Shown: piece after piece, positions 50,713-61,740 of the stretch | How positions within the stretch are numbered: the stretch's first letter is position 1 | Layout: every line of letters starts with the position of its first letter | Assembly (NCBI GenBank): GCA_023435435.1 | Contig: JAEYRW010000118.1 | Coordinates: forward strand, 44,768 to 108,767 | Direction: 5' to 3' | Length of the DNA stretch: 64,000 nt | Source: Bacillota bacterium | Lineage (GTDB): Bacteria; Bacillota; Clostridia; Christensenellales; Aristaeellaceae | The notes under the pieces: model-generated | What the model saw: the letters and a program-made list of their open reading frames with translations, nothing else | Told to the model about the DNA's origin: nothing | Database searches by the model: none | Position numbers and translations under genes: made by a program

Positions 50713-50745
50713 AAAGACGGATGCAAAGGTGCGTCCGTCTTTTTT
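50713..50745 (+). terminator. terminator after the Gfo/Idh gene
   Basis: AAGACGGATGC and GCGTCCGTCTT pair, followed by TTTTT. Confidence 0.85.
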
Positions 50746-51098
50746 GAACATGTCCCTTATTGGCGGGCAACTTCGTGACGTCGCGGCAATCTCCCCCAAA
50801 GACAAGATCGGCGGCACGGGATTTTGCCCCCGTACCGCCGACGCAGGTTGATTTGTAATTGCCACCAGTTCGGGATTCCTTCGGCAACACCGCACAAAGG
50901 TTGCGCGTGCCGGCGAGACGAATTTTCGGCGGCAGAGCCGCCCCCGCAGATTGTGCATGCAGAATTCGACGGCGGAGCGGCCAGGGGCGGACTTTCCGCC
51001 TGCGGCAAGACTTCTGCGGGCGCGAGATGGCGGAAATTCAGCCGCCCGCGCGCGTAGGGTTTGCGCGGTGTTGCCATAGTCGAAATTATGTCTACGCA
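50746..51098. other. gene-free intergenic region with repeat copy A4
   Basis: No gene signals are seen in these 350 bases between convergent transcripts. The inverted copy of the dispersed repeat lies near 50970-51015; the rest is unassigned. Confidence 0.6.
50970..51015 (-). repeat. dispersed intergenic repeat, copy A4 (inverted)
   Basis: GGCGGACTTTCCGCC (50986-51000) is the exact reverse complement of 43999-44013. The flank CCAGG on the left matches the CCTGG flank of copies A1 and A3. Confidence 0.75.
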
Positions 51099-51150
51099 AA
51101 AAGAAAACCATCCGGGCACTGCCAGGATGGCCGGCACTGCCCGAATGGTT
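51099..51150 (-). terminator. terminator of the CbiC-like gene
   Basis: On the minus strand an 18-bp stem with two mismatches (51106-51123 with 51133-51150) is followed by TTTTCTTTTTG. Confidence 0.8.
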
Positions 51151-51178
51151 TCTTCCGACCGCCCGGCCATATGGCGGG

Positions 51179-51796
51179 TCAGCGGTTTCCCTTGGCGATT
51201 TCGGCGAGGATCGCGTTGACGATGATGGCCGTGGCGCCCGTTCCGCCCTTTTTGCCCCGGGCGATGATGGTCGCCATGTCGCTGTCGAGAAGCCTTTCCT
51301 TGAGCTGTACGGCGCTCGCGAAGCCGTTGGGGGCCGCGAACACGCACACATCGCTCATGGGTTCATGCTGGCGGCGGGAAATGATCCGCTGGATGGCCGC
51401 GGGCGCGGAGCCTACCACCATGAGCTTGGGCCCGGCAACCGCCAGACCGTAATCCACGGCGATCTCGGCGCGGGTGACGCGGCGCTGCTCGGCCACGGTC
51501 ACGACCCGGGGATCATCGATGAAGCACAGGACGCGCGCGCCCTTGTTGCCCAGAAGGTTCTCGTTGATTTCGTTCATGACGATGGTGGTGTCGGTGATGA
51601 TGGAACCGCCCATCTCGACGAGCCTTTTTACGTGGGTGAGCGCGGTCGGGCTGAAAAAAATGCTCTGCGAAAGCGCAGAATCGCCCGTTTCACTCTCAAC
51701 TGCCGCGAGAATGTTGGCCATTTCCTGGTTTAAATACGGTATGCCGATCGCGTGCCGGCTGCCGTCAGGTTTTGCACTCCTGATCAAATCTAACAC
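51179..51796 (-). CDS. CbiC/CobH-like protein (precorrin-8X methylmutase family), lacking the catalytic His
   Basis: About 205 residues with the overall pattern of precorrin-8X methylmutase: IFFSPTALTHVKRLVEMGGSIITD, then a DPRV segment, VVGSAPAAIQRII (equivalent to GNAPTAL), VFAAPNGFASAVQLKE (equivalent to PVGFVGAAESKE) and ARGKKGGTGATAIIVNAI. In CobH the catalytic His is in MVHACG, 16 residues before the end of FVFSP; here that position is Ser and no His is nearby. No other cob/cbi gene is in the window. GTG 51796 (AGGA 5 nt upstream) is a guess; TTG 51790, GTG 51814 and TTG 51823 are alternatives. The real substrate is unknown. Confidence 0.75.
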   Translation of the reverse strand: MLDLIRSAKPDGSRHAIGIPYLNQEMANILAAVESETGDSALSQSIFFSPTALTHVKRLVEMGGSIITDTTIVMNEINENLLGNKGARVLCFIDDPRVVTVAEQRRVTRAEIAVDYGLAVAGPKLMVVGSAPAAIQRIISRRQHEPMSDVCVFAAPNGFASAVQLKERLLDSDMATIIARGKKGGTGATAIIVNAILAEIAKGNR

Positions 51797-51838
51797 TCCG
51801 TTCCTGGCGAACACGCCTACCAAACTGGTCTGTGAAAC

Positions 51839-51867
51839 AATATAAGATTATCGAAGTTAAGAATCAA
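51839..51867 (-). promoter_or_regulatory. SigA-type promoter for the CbiC-like gene
   Basis: Minus strand: TTGATT (51867-51862), 17-bp spacer, TATATT (51844-51839). Confidence 0.65.
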
Positions 51868-52003
51868 GTCGGTTTACGATGATATAACTTGATATTTAAT
51901 ATCTTTACATATTAAATCGCTTTATACATGAAAAAAACGCATTTTATGCAAGGACATGTAACGCGTCCGGATTTTGGGGACGCGCGCCGGCGCGTCCGCG
52001 TGT

Positions 52004-52035
52004 GAGAAACCGGGGACCGAAGCCCCCGGTTTCTC
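52004..52035 (-). terminator. hairpin downstream of clpB
   Basis: GAGAAACCGGGG (52004-52015) and CCCCGGTTTCTC (52024-52035) make a perfect 12-bp stem, 7 nt after the clpB stop. No T-run follows; a second G+C-rich hairpin (51978-51997) comes next. Confidence 0.55.
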
Positions 52036-52041
52036 ATCCGG

Positions 52042-54675
<2,634 letters not shown>

Positions 54676-54707
54676 ACAATCTCTCACTCCCCTGAAAAAT
54701 CTCTATC

Positions 54708-54724
54708 TTTGACTTTCTTTGACT
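54708..54724 (-). promoter_or_regulatory. CtsR operator of clpB
   Basis: On the minus strand AGTCAAA-GAA-AGTCAAA, two perfect CtsR heptads with 3-nt spacing (consensus RGTCAAA-NAN-RGTCAAA), immediately downstream of the -10. Confidence 0.9.
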
Positions 54725-54753
54725 ATTATACCCGCCGTTCGCGCCATTGTCAA
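54725..54753 (-). promoter_or_regulatory. strong SigA promoter for clpB
   Basis: Minus strand: TTGACA (54753-54748), 17-bp spacer, TATAAT (54730-54725). Confidence 0.9.
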
Positions 54754-54822
54754 TCGCCTTTTCGCGGAAATCGAAAATTCTTCGCAAAATCCAAAACGCA
54801 AAATCGACGGCCCGGGCAAGGT

Positions 54823-54999
54823 TTGGTTTGCCAATGGCAAACCAAGTCGCTTCGCGACCGCGCCAATCGAAATGAATGCGATTGGCGCGCCTTTGGCCCC
54901 CGGGCCGCCGACGGAGAACAAAAGATTACCCCCAAAATTCAATAAGAAATTCCTACCGGACACTGTTCCTTGTCGCTTCGCGACCGCACAGACCGGATG
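54823..54999. repeat. family B hairpins between clpB and the MATE gene
   Basis: TTGGTTTGCC-AAT-GGCAAACCAA (54823-54845) and GCGCCAATCG/CGATTGGCGC (54860-54888) are perfect 10-bp stems. The phrase GTCGCTTCGCGACCG occurs twice (about 54846 and 54973). AAACCAAGTCGCTT is shared with the inverse strand at 2191-2204. No gene is seen in this roughly 300-base spacer. Confidence 0.7.
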
Positions 55000-56460
55000 T
55001 TATTCGATCTGTGCGCCGCCGGGGGCCTCGGGAGCGGGGGCCCCGGCCGTTCCCACCGCCTCCACGGCGATGTTGTGAATCCACACGCCCTTGCGGACGA
55101 GAACGAAGCCCAAAGTGCACTTGACGAGGGTGGTGAGCTGGGAGACCGCGTACACCCACTGGATGGAGAGCCCGGTGCGGTAGACGAGAAGGTAGACGAT
55201 GGGCACCGAGACGATCCAGACGGAGAGGCTGTCGAAGGCGAATGTAATGAGCGTCTTGCCGCCCGCGCGCAGGGTGAAATAGCAGCAGTGAGCAAAGGCC
55301 ATGAGGGGCATTGCCATGGCGAGGATGAGCATGAAATCCGTCGCGAGGGCGCGCACGCCGCGCTCCATGTTGTAGATGAGGGGGATAAACGGCGAGACGA
55401 GGGCCAGGAGCGTGCCCAGGACGAGGGAGGACATGATGCTGAAGGAGATGAGCCGCCAGGCGGTCTCCTTGGCGCGCTCAACCTCGTCCGCGCCCAGCGC
55501 CTGCCCCACCATGATGGCCACCGCGCTGCCCATGGAGAAGATGACGGTGTTGAACAGGTTAGAGACGGTGCTCGAGATGTTCATGCCCGCGACCACGTCC
55601 AGCCCGCGCATGGCGTAGCACTTGGTGAGGGTGGTCATGCCCAGCACCCATACGGTTTCATTGGCCAAAAGCGGCAGTCCCCGGACGACGATGCGCTCCA
55701 CCATCCGCGCGGGGACGCGCAGCGTTTTGTAGAGCCCCACGAGGTAGAAATACTTCGCCTTGTTTTTGTGCGCGCCCACCAGAATGATGGAAAGCTCGAC
55801 GAGCCGGGAGATCACCGTGGCCAGCGCCGCGCCGCGCGCGCCCATCTGGGGAAAGCCGAGCTTTCCGAAGATGAGCAGATAGTTGAACACGAGGTTGACC
55901 AGTACCGCCGCGATGGACGAGATCATCGGCAGCACCGTCTCACCCGCCTCGCGCAGGGTCGTGGTATACGCCTGGGAAATGGCGAAGGGCAAGAGCCCCG
56001 CGAGCATGATGACCAGATAGCTCTGGCCCGCCGCCAGGGTGGACGCCACCGAGCCCGCGTCCTCGCCGCTTGCGATGAAGATCGAAAGAAGCGGTGTGCC
56101 GAACAGGAAAAAGACCGCCGCCGCGAGGGTGAAGATGATGAAGCTGACGTAGAGCTTGAAGCGCGTCGCCGCGCGCACGCTCTCATAGTCCTTCGCGCCG
56201 AAGAACTGGGCGCCGAAGATGCTCGCGCCGGAGATGCCGCCGAAGATCACGATGTTGTAGATGAAGACCAGATTGTTCGCCAGCGAGACGCCCGCCATGA
56301 GCTCCTTGGTGGTCTGACCCACCATGACATTGTCCAGAAGGTTCACAAACGAAGAGATGCTGTTCTGGACGATGATCGGAATCAGGATCGCGAACACCGC
56401 GCGATAAAAAGGCCGGTCGCCGAACACGTAATGCGTCCACCGCCGGATTGAATGCTCCAT
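55000..56460 (-). CDS. MATE-family efflux transporter
   Basis: A polytopic exporter of about 486 residues with 12 hydrophobic segments. MATE-type sequences are FAILIPIIVQNSISSFVNLLDNVMVGQ, GASIFGAQFFGAKDYE and, in the second half, AVAIMVGQALGADEVE. ATG 56460 has GAGGG 8 nt upstream. It is the last gene of a leftward run SpoIID-SH3, peptidoglycan-binding, TrmN6, MATE and starts 12 nt after the TrmN6 stop. It is only distantly similar to the MATE at 24-25.6 kb. Substrate is unknown. Confidence 0.92.
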   Translation of the reverse strand: MEHSIRRWTHYVFGDRPFYRAVFAILIPIIVQNSISSFVNLLDNVMVGQTTKELMAGVSLANNLVFIYNIVIFGGISGASIFGAQFFGAKDYESVRAATRFKLYVSFIIFTLAAAVFFLFGTPLLSIFIASGEDAGSVASTLAAGQSYLVIMLAGLLPFAISQAYTTTLREAGETVLPMISSIAAVLVNLVFNYLLIFGKLGFPQMGARGAALATVISRLVELSIILVGAHKNKAKYFYLVGLYKTLRVPARMVERIVVRGLPLLANETVWVLGMTTLTKCYAMRGLDVVAGMNISSTVSNLFNTVIFSMGSAVAIMVGQALGADEVERAKETAWRLISFSIMSSLVLGTLLALVSPFIPLIYNMERGVRALATDFMLILAMAMPLMAFAHCCYFTLRAGGKTLITFAFDSLSVWIVSVPIVYLLVYRTGLSIQWVYAVSQLTTLVKCTLGFVLVRKGVWIHNIAVEAVGTAGAPAPEAPGGAQIE

Positions 56461-56471
56461 CGGAAGATCCC

Positions 56472-57212
56472 TCATTCCCCGTATATTCTTTGACACTCCG
56501 CCGTTGGGGTGCCGTCGGTTTCCCTGAGATACAATGGTTCCAGAAAGTGAAGCCCCGCGCCCGCGCCCTTGACGGCGTCGATGAGGACGTGCTTGGGCGG
56601 CTTTCCCATGACGCCGCTCACCGTGCGCACCCTTTTCGGCGCGAGGCCCGCGTCCTCCATGGCCCGCATCAGTTCAAGCGCCCGGGGCGCGGGATAGACC
56701 ACCGCCAGCCGCCCGCCCGTCCGGAGAAGCTTCGCCGCCGCGTCCGCCACGTCCACAGGCGACAGATCGCCCTCGTGCCGGGCCGCCCGCTCGGCCTCGT
56801 TGTCCGTGAGCAGCGCGGCGCCCGCCTTGAAATAGGGAGGGTTGCACGTCGCGAGGGTAAATCCTCCGTATCCGAGCGGCCCGTGGGCCGTGCGGATGTC
56901 CCCCGCCACCACCGAAAACCGGTCCGCCACGCCGTTGAGAAGGGCGTTGCGCGCCGCGCGGTCGGCCGCCTCGGGCAAAAGCTCGATCCCCGTCACGCGG
57001 ATGTCCGGCCGCCGGGCGAGCAGGAGAAGCGCCACCGCCCCCGCACCGCAGCAGAGGTCCGCGACGCGGTCGCCGCGCTTTGCCCGCGCGAAGTCCGCCA
57101 GCAGCACCGTGTCCGTCCCGAACCGGAACGCGTCCGGGTGCTGGATAATCCGGAAGCCGCGCCGCTGAAGGTCGTCGATCCGCTCACCGGGCCGCAACAG
57201 CGCACGCTCCAT
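56472..57212 (-). CDS. tRNA1(Val) (adenine37-N6)-methyltransferase-type protein (TrmN6/YabB)
   Basis: A 246-residue class I SAM-dependent methyltransferase. The SAM-binding motif is VADLCCGAGAVALLLLAR, the acidic motif VTGIELLPE and the N6-adenine catalytic motif ATCNPPYF. HPDAFRFGTDTVLLADF at the start is typical of the YabB/TrmN6 group, which modifies A37 of tRNA(Val). The start ATG overlaps the stop of the peptidoglycan-binding gene (TGATG), so translation is coupled. The exact tRNA target is inferred from family only. Confidence 0.9.
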   Translation of the reverse strand: MERALLRPGERIDDLQRRGFRIIQHPDAFRFGTDTVLLADFARAKRGDRVADLCCGAGAVALLLLARRPDIRVTGIELLPEAADRAARNALLNGVADRFSVVAGDIRTAHGPLGYGGFTLATCNPPYFKAGAALLTDNEAERAARHEGDLSPVDVADAAAKLLRTGGRLAVVYPAPRALELMRAMEDAGLAPKRVRTVSGVMGKPPKHVLIDAVKGAGAGLHFLEPLYLRETDGTPTAECQRIYGE

Positions 57213-58621
57213 CAGTCGACCGCCCCGAAGTCCCAGACGTAGGCGTTCTCAAAGTCCGCGTCCGCGAGAATTCTCGACACCACCTTGTCGGTGGCCGAAT
57301 CGAGGTAGACGATCATGGAGGGTTCCACGCAAATCGAAAAACTCAGCGTCATGCTCGTGTCGCCGCCGCTTCCGAGCACCAGAATGTCGCCCGCCCCGAC
57401 GTCCGACGCGGCGTACGCCTTCTGGCCGATGTTGGTGATGATTTCGCCCGGCTCCGAGATGGCGATGCCATTTTTCGCGAACACATAGCGCGCGAACCCG
57501 AAGCCCGGGAAGAACTGGTCGCCGTCTTCCTGGAAATCCTGGCCGACCATCGACTTCGCCGTCAGGCAGATGTTCGTGAGCGTATCCGCGCTCATGCTGT
57601 CCTCGCTTCCCGCGAGCACGTCCACCCGTTGGACGGTGTCAAGCATCGTCGCCGCGATGACGTCCCCCGTGGCGTCGCCGGAAATGGGCAGCCCGTTGGC
57701 GGCGCAGAAAAGCATCACCGCCGCCTCCGTGCTCCGTCCGTAGGCGCCGTTGGGCGTTCCGACGAAGAACCCCAGCGCGGAGAGCCGGGTCTGGAGCGTG
57801 AACACGTCGTCGCCGGAGTCCCCGTAATAGAGCGCGCCGTCGCCCGCCGCGGCCGCGGCCGCATCCGAGAACAGCACTTCGTAGGTCGCGGCGTCCACCG
57901 CGCCGGTCTGGGTCAGGCCGTTGCCCGCCTGAAAGCGCACCACGGCCCGGGCCGTGATCTCGCCGTAGGTGCCCGTGGAATCTCCCTTGAAGTAGCCAAG
58001 CTCGCGCAGCCTGTCCTGAATGGCGCGCACGTTGGCGCCCGCGTCGCCCCGGGTCGCCGTCTGGGAATCGACGTAGTCCTGCCGGTTCACGGACTGGCCC
58101 TCAATGAGCCGGATCAAAGTGGAGGCGTTCGCCTCGCCCGTGGGCTCGAGGCCGTTGGCCTTCTGGTACGCCATCACCGCGCGGCGGGTACCTTCGCCAA
58201 ATACGCCGTCGGCGTTGACCGTATAATAGCCAAGCGCGGCAAGCGCGTTCTGGAGTGTCTTCACGCCGCTGCTCTTGTCGCCCGATTTGAAGGAAATGTT
58301 CTGGTATTTTTTGATGAACGCACTCATGTACGCCTGACGCGTCACCGCATCGTCCTCGTGCAGCACCTGCTGGGTCTTGACATCCGCAACCCCCGTGCGG
58401 CTCAGCCCGTTGGCCGTTTGAAAATCGCCCACGGCGTCGGCAACGGCCGCGTCGTACTTGTCCGTCGACGCGGCCATATAGCCGAGATCCGCGAGCCTCT
58501 TGGTGAGCACCGTCACCGTCTCACCCGAAGCGCCCTCTTCGAGCATCTGCGCCGCGAAGGAGACGCCCGCGATCAGCATCAGAACGGTCGCGAGCGCCAG
58601 AGCGCGTCCAATCAATCTCAC
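57212..58621 (-). CDS. secreted peptidoglycan-binding repeat protein with a degenerate NlpC/P60-like C-terminus
   Basis: About 469 residues with a signal peptide (ALALATVLMLIAGVSFAAQ). Four peptidoglycan_binding_1 modules follow at about 30-90, 117-175, 190-250 and 265-330, for example VKTLQNALAALGYYTVNADG and AVRFQ-type helices. Residues 335-469 look like an NlpC/P60 hydrolase, but the position normally occupied by DCSGF reads FPGFGFARYVFAKNG and the HVGIY strand reads SFSICVEPS, so catalytic Cys and His are absent. GTG 58621 is listed; TTG 58615 has better SD spacing (AAGG). It follows the SpoIID-SH3 gene with almost no gap. Confidence 0.82.
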   Translation of the reverse strand: MRLIGRALALATVLMLIAGVSFAAQMLEEGASGETVTVLTKRLADLGYMAASTDKYDAAVADAVGDFQTANGLSRTGVADVKTQQVLHEDDAVTRQAYMSAFIKKYQNISFKSGDKSSGVKTLQNALAALGYYTVNADGVFGEGTRRAVMAYQKANGLEPTGEANASTLIRLIEGQSVNRQDYVDSQTATRGDAGANVRAIQDRLRELGYFKGDSTGTYGEITARAVVRFQAGNGLTQTGAVDAATYEVLFSDAAAAAAGDGALYYGDSGDDVFTLQTRLSALGFFVGTPNGAYGRSTEAAVMLFCAANGLPISGDATGDVIAATMLDTVQRVDVLAGSEDSMSADTLTNICLTAKSMVGQDFQEDGDQFFPGFGFARYVFAKNGIAISEPGEIITNIGQKAYAASDVGAGDILVLGSGGDTSMTLSFSICVEPSMIVYLDSATDKVVSRILADADFENAYVWDFGAVD

Positions 58622-58622
58622 C

Positions 58623-60770
58623 TTAATCCGCCTTCCTCAGAGAGCCAATGGGCACGTAGCCCTCGTACCCGCCGTAGGAGACATACGTCCAGGTGCTTGA
58701 ATACGCAAGCACATGGAACGTCTCCCCCTTCAAGATGCCCGCGATCGCCGTCGCGGTGGTATTTGCCTTTGTATAAACGAACGTGTCCTTGGTCGCGACC
58801 ACCTGAATGGCGCTCGTCGGGATTTTGCCCGTCGTAAACGACTCGTACGCCGACGTCTGGATGTAGGCCCGCTTGAGGTATTTTTTGTAGATATATCCCT
58901 TGACCCCGCTCGGGGTCTGGATGCGCGCCCATTTGCCCTTGACGGCGAGCACCTTGACGACGTTTCCCTTCTTGAGGTAGCCGACGATCTTCGAGGAAGT
59001 GGAGCTGCTCTTGCGGATGCGAAGCCGCGTGCTCGCGCTGGAAAGCTTGACCACGGCATACACCGCCGAATCCGCGGTGGGGGCCGGGGTCGGGGTCGGC
59101 GACACGGTGGGCGTGGGACTCGCGGCGGCGGATGCGGCCGGAGACGCCGAGACGGCCGGCGTCGGCGTGGACGTCACCGCAGGGGTCGGCGTGGGCGTCG
59201 GCGTCACGGAAACGTCCGCCGCCACGAGGTATGTGGTCATCACATAGCCGCGGTACGACTGGTAGCCGATGGCCGTCCATGCGTCCGTCTGGAAGTAGAT
59301 GTCCACGAGGGTGCCGTGCTTGAGCCGGGTCACGATGCTCGAACTGGTGGTGGGGCTTTTGCGCAGATTGAGGGTGCTCGAGGTGCTGGAAAGCCTGATC
59401 GTGGCCTGTCCGACGGGCGCGTCCCACTGTTCGCCCGCATCTTCCGCGTCGATGCCGTCCCCCGTCTTGTCGGCAAGGGTGAGCGTCTCAAGGGATGTGC
59501 CGGGATAATAGAAATACAGGATGTCCTCGCAGTCCATAGAATAGCTCTGTGCCATGACCTTCGCACCGCGCTGGCTCATGCCGATGCCGTGGCCCCAGCG
59601 GCGGAACGTGACGGTGATGGTGTCGTCCGTCTCGTCCACCCAGATGGTCTCGTTGGAGGACGAGTTGATCGAAAGCCCGTACCAGGTCTCGAAGCTGTCG
59701 TAGGTGGGAATGTCCACGGTGGCCGTGCCGGAGACGCTGAACCCAAACGCGTCCTGGGTCGTCGCCTTCACGGTGAACCGGAGATATGTGTAGAGCCTGC
59801 TGGGCGCGTCGTACTTGGGCTTGATGGGTTCGATGGACACGATTTCGTCGATGGTGACGTCTACCGCGCTCAGGCTGTTTTCCTGGATGGTGTCCGACAT
59901 GCCCGCCACCAGCGCGGCGTAGAGATTCTGGTTGAGGGTCTTCCCCGTGAGGTCCTTTGAAAAGGCCACCGCCTTGTACGTTGCGCCGCTTTCCAGGTCG
60001 TAGGGATCGTCCTTGACGACGCTGTAGGCGATGGACGAACCCCACGCGTTCTTGGTGGACTCGGTCTGCCCGCCGTTTGAGGCGCCGTAATAGCACGCCG
60101 CGAGGTTCCCGTCGTAGGCGAGCACCATGCCGCGCGTGCCGTCGACGGCGGCGATGACGTTGGTGTAGCTGGAATTGTAGCCCTTGAACACCTGATCAGA
60201 CGAGGTATCCACCACGTCGTAGGCCTTGGACGCCCGGGCGAGTTTGCAGCGCAGCACGTAATTGCGCGCGGAAATGGCCTGGGCCTTGAGCGCCTCGACG
60301 GGGTAGGAGTTCGACATCTCGTAGCCCACGACGCCGTAGAGATAATCCTCGACAAAGGTGCGCATGACCACCATGATGACGCTCGACGAGATGGAGAACG
60401 TCATGTCGCCGCAGAACACATTGGAAAGCGTCGGCGAAGTAAACCGGACGCCGCCCGTGCCGGCCTTGGCACGGTTGATGGTGATCGACGAGGCGCTGAT
60501 CGTCTCAGAGCCGCCCTTGAGGGTCAGCTTCCCATTGGACAGCGTCACCGTCACCACCGTGCCGCTGGCGATCTTGCGCGACGAATCGTTGTTTATGTAA
60601 TAGGCGGTCGACGTCGAAAACGTAATGGACGTCGGCGAACCCAGCCTGGTCAGCTTCACCCGCACCATTCCGTCCGTCTCGGCAAGCGCCGATTCGTCCA
60701 GCGGCGGAAGTATGATCAGAACCAAAATAAGCGCGAGGGCCAGGGCAAGCGTCCGATTCAGGCGGGACAT
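58623..60770 (-). CDS. SpoIID/LytB-domain protein with C-terminal SH3-like repeats
   Basis: A secreted wall protein of about 715 residues. After a signal peptide (LALALALILVLIILPPLDES) there is a SpoIID domain with YLYGVVGYEMSNSYPVEALK (catalytic Glu in GYEM), CYYGASNGGQTEST and WGHGIGMSQRGAKVMAQ. SH3b modules (about 450-520, 590-640 and 650-715) are joined by a Thr/Pro/Ala linker. Architecture suggests a septal or surface amidase enhancer or lytic transglycosylase rather than engulfment SpoIID, which is shorter; a second paralogue is at 29-30 kb. ATG 60770 has GGAGG 6 nt upstream. It heads a four-gene leftward unit. Confidence 0.88.
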   Translation of the reverse strand: MSRLNRTLALALALILVLIILPPLDESALAETDGMVRVKLTRLGSPTSITFSTSTAYYINNDSSRKIASGTVVTVTLSNGKLTLKGGSETISASSITINRAKAGTGGVRFTSPTLSNVFCGDMTFSISSSVIMVVMRTFVEDYLYGVVGYEMSNSYPVEALKAQAISARNYVLRCKLARASKAYDVVDTSSDQVFKGYNSSYTNVIAAVDGTRGMVLAYDGNLAACYYGASNGGQTESTKNAWGSSIAYSVVKDDPYDLESGATYKAVAFSKDLTGKTLNQNLYAALVAGMSDTIQENSLSAVDVTIDEIVSIEPIKPKYDAPSRLYTYLRFTVKATTQDAFGFSVSGTATVDIPTYDSFETWYGLSINSSSNETIWVDETDDTITVTFRRWGHGIGMSQRGAKVMAQSYSMDCEDILYFYYPGTSLETLTLADKTGDGIDAEDAGEQWDAPVGQATIRLSSTSSTLNLRKSPTTSSSIVTRLKHGTLVDIYFQTDAWTAIGYQSYRGYVMTTYLVAADVSVTPTPTPTPAVTSTPTPAVSASPAASAAASPTPTVSPTPTPAPTADSAVYAVVKLSSASTRLRIRKSSSTSSKIVGYLKKGNVVKVLAVKGKWARIQTPSGVKGYIYKKYLKRAYIQTSAYESFTTGKIPTSAIQVVATKDTFVYTKANTTATAIAGILKGETFHVLAYSSTWTYVSYGGYEGYVPIGSLRKAD

Positions 60771-60944
60771 ATCCATCCTCCGTATCACATGGCGTTGTCG
60801 CGCACAGGCGCAATGTGTAGGATTTCTATATATGGGTCAGGATTCCTGCACGATCATATTATTGTTGGATTGTCGCCCCATTTCCGTAGACACAAAAAAA
60901 CAAAGGAGCCCGTTTGGACCCCTTCGCGCTTTGCCCGATCAGAG

Positions 60945-61115
60945 TCAGGCTTCCTTGGGGGCTCCGACGGGGCAGACGCCCGCGCACGCGCCGCAGGAAA
61001 TGCAGGTATCCGCGTCGATGACGTACTTTCCATCGCCTTCGCTGATGGCACTGGTGGGGCACTCGGCCTCGCAGGCGCCGCAAGAAATGCAATCATCCGT
61101 AATAATATATGCCAT
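60945..61115 (-). CDS. 2[4Fe-4S] ferredoxin
   Basis: A 56-residue clostridial-type ferredoxin carrying low-potential electrons. Two cluster motifs are complete: CISCGACEAECP and CISCGACAGVCP. GGAGG precedes ATG 61115 and the promoter at 61146-61174 is good; a run of seven T follows the gene on the minus strand. It is divergent from the YkgJ-like gene. The partner oxidoreductase is not identified here. Confidence 0.95.
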   Translation of the reverse strand: MAYIITDDCISCGACEAECPTSAISEGDGKYVIDADTCISCGACAGVCPVGAPKEA

Positions 61116-61145
61116 GGTAACACCTCCACATAAAATGACAAGGCC

Positions 61146-61174
61146 ATTATACACGAACGGATTCGAAAATGCAA
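61146..61174 (-). promoter_or_regulatory. SigA-type promoter for the ferredoxin gene
   Basis: Minus strand: TTGCAT (61174-61169), 17-bp spacer, TATAAT (61151-61146). Confidence 0.75.
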
Positions 61175-61183
61175 CAAACAGAT

Positions 61184-61212
61184 TTGACACGGCATTTTCC
61201 GCATGGTACCAT
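61184..61212 (+). promoter_or_regulatory. promoter for the YkgJ-like gene
   Basis: TTGACA (61184-61189), 17-bp spacer, TACCAT (61207-61212). A perfect -35 with a weak -10. Confidence 0.5.
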
Positions 61213-61227
61213 GTCCGGGGTGATGAA

Positions 61228-61692
61228 ATGAATGGAAAAACAGTTTCCGCGGCGCGGGCGCTCATCGGAAGCCTGACGCCCCTTTCCCAGGACTGCGGCG
61301 CGCTCTGCGGGGCCGCCTGCTGCCGCCCGGACGAGGACGGCAACGGGGGCATGTACCTCTTCCCCGGTGAGGACTGGGCCGGGGAAATCCGCGCGGGCGA
61401 TTTCGCGCCCGTCGCCGTTTGCGACGGCCATTGCGCGCGGGAAACCCGCCCCCTTGCGTGCGTCATCTTCCCGCTGACACCCGTCTTTTCGGACGGCAAA
61501 TGGAAGGTGCGCATGGACGCCCGCGCCCGGGCGCTGTGCCCTCTGGCCGCTTCCGGCGTCAAGGGCGTCGGACGGGCGTTTGCGCGGGCGGTGACGCAGG
61601 CCGTCCGGCTCGTCGCGCAGGACCCAGAAGGGGACGCCTTTTTGCGCAAATGGCAGGCGCGGGAAGAGGAGTTCCGAAATTTTACACTTTAG
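61228..61692 (+). CDS. YkgJ-like cysteine-cluster protein
   Basis: A 154-residue protein with two Cys groups, DCGALCGAACCRP and CDGHCARETRPLACVIFPL. The spacing and the RPLxCxxFPL ending resemble the YkgJ/UPF0153 family of putative Zn- or Fe-chelating proteins. Function is unknown. ATG 61228 is preceded by GGGGTGAT. It is divergent from the ferredoxin with only about 110 bases between starts, which would fit a metal or Fe-S link but does not prove one. Confidence 0.65.
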   Translation: MNGKTVSAARALIGSLTPLSQDCGALCGAACCRPDEDGNGGMYLFPGEDWAGEIRAGDFAPVAVCDGHCARETRPLACVIFPLTPVFSDGKWKVRMDARARALCPLAASGVKGVGRAFARAVTQAVRLVAQDPEGDAFLRKWQAREEEFRNFTL

Positions 61693-61740
61693 TCGTCCAC
61701 GAGGCCTAATCCCCGTGATATGGCTGGATCTTTTTCCGTT

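Noticed and set aside
50757..51347. 196-residue minus-strand frame overlapping the CbiC-like gene end
   Set aside because: Arg/Pro-rich shadow crossing a terminator and a repeat, with no start signal.
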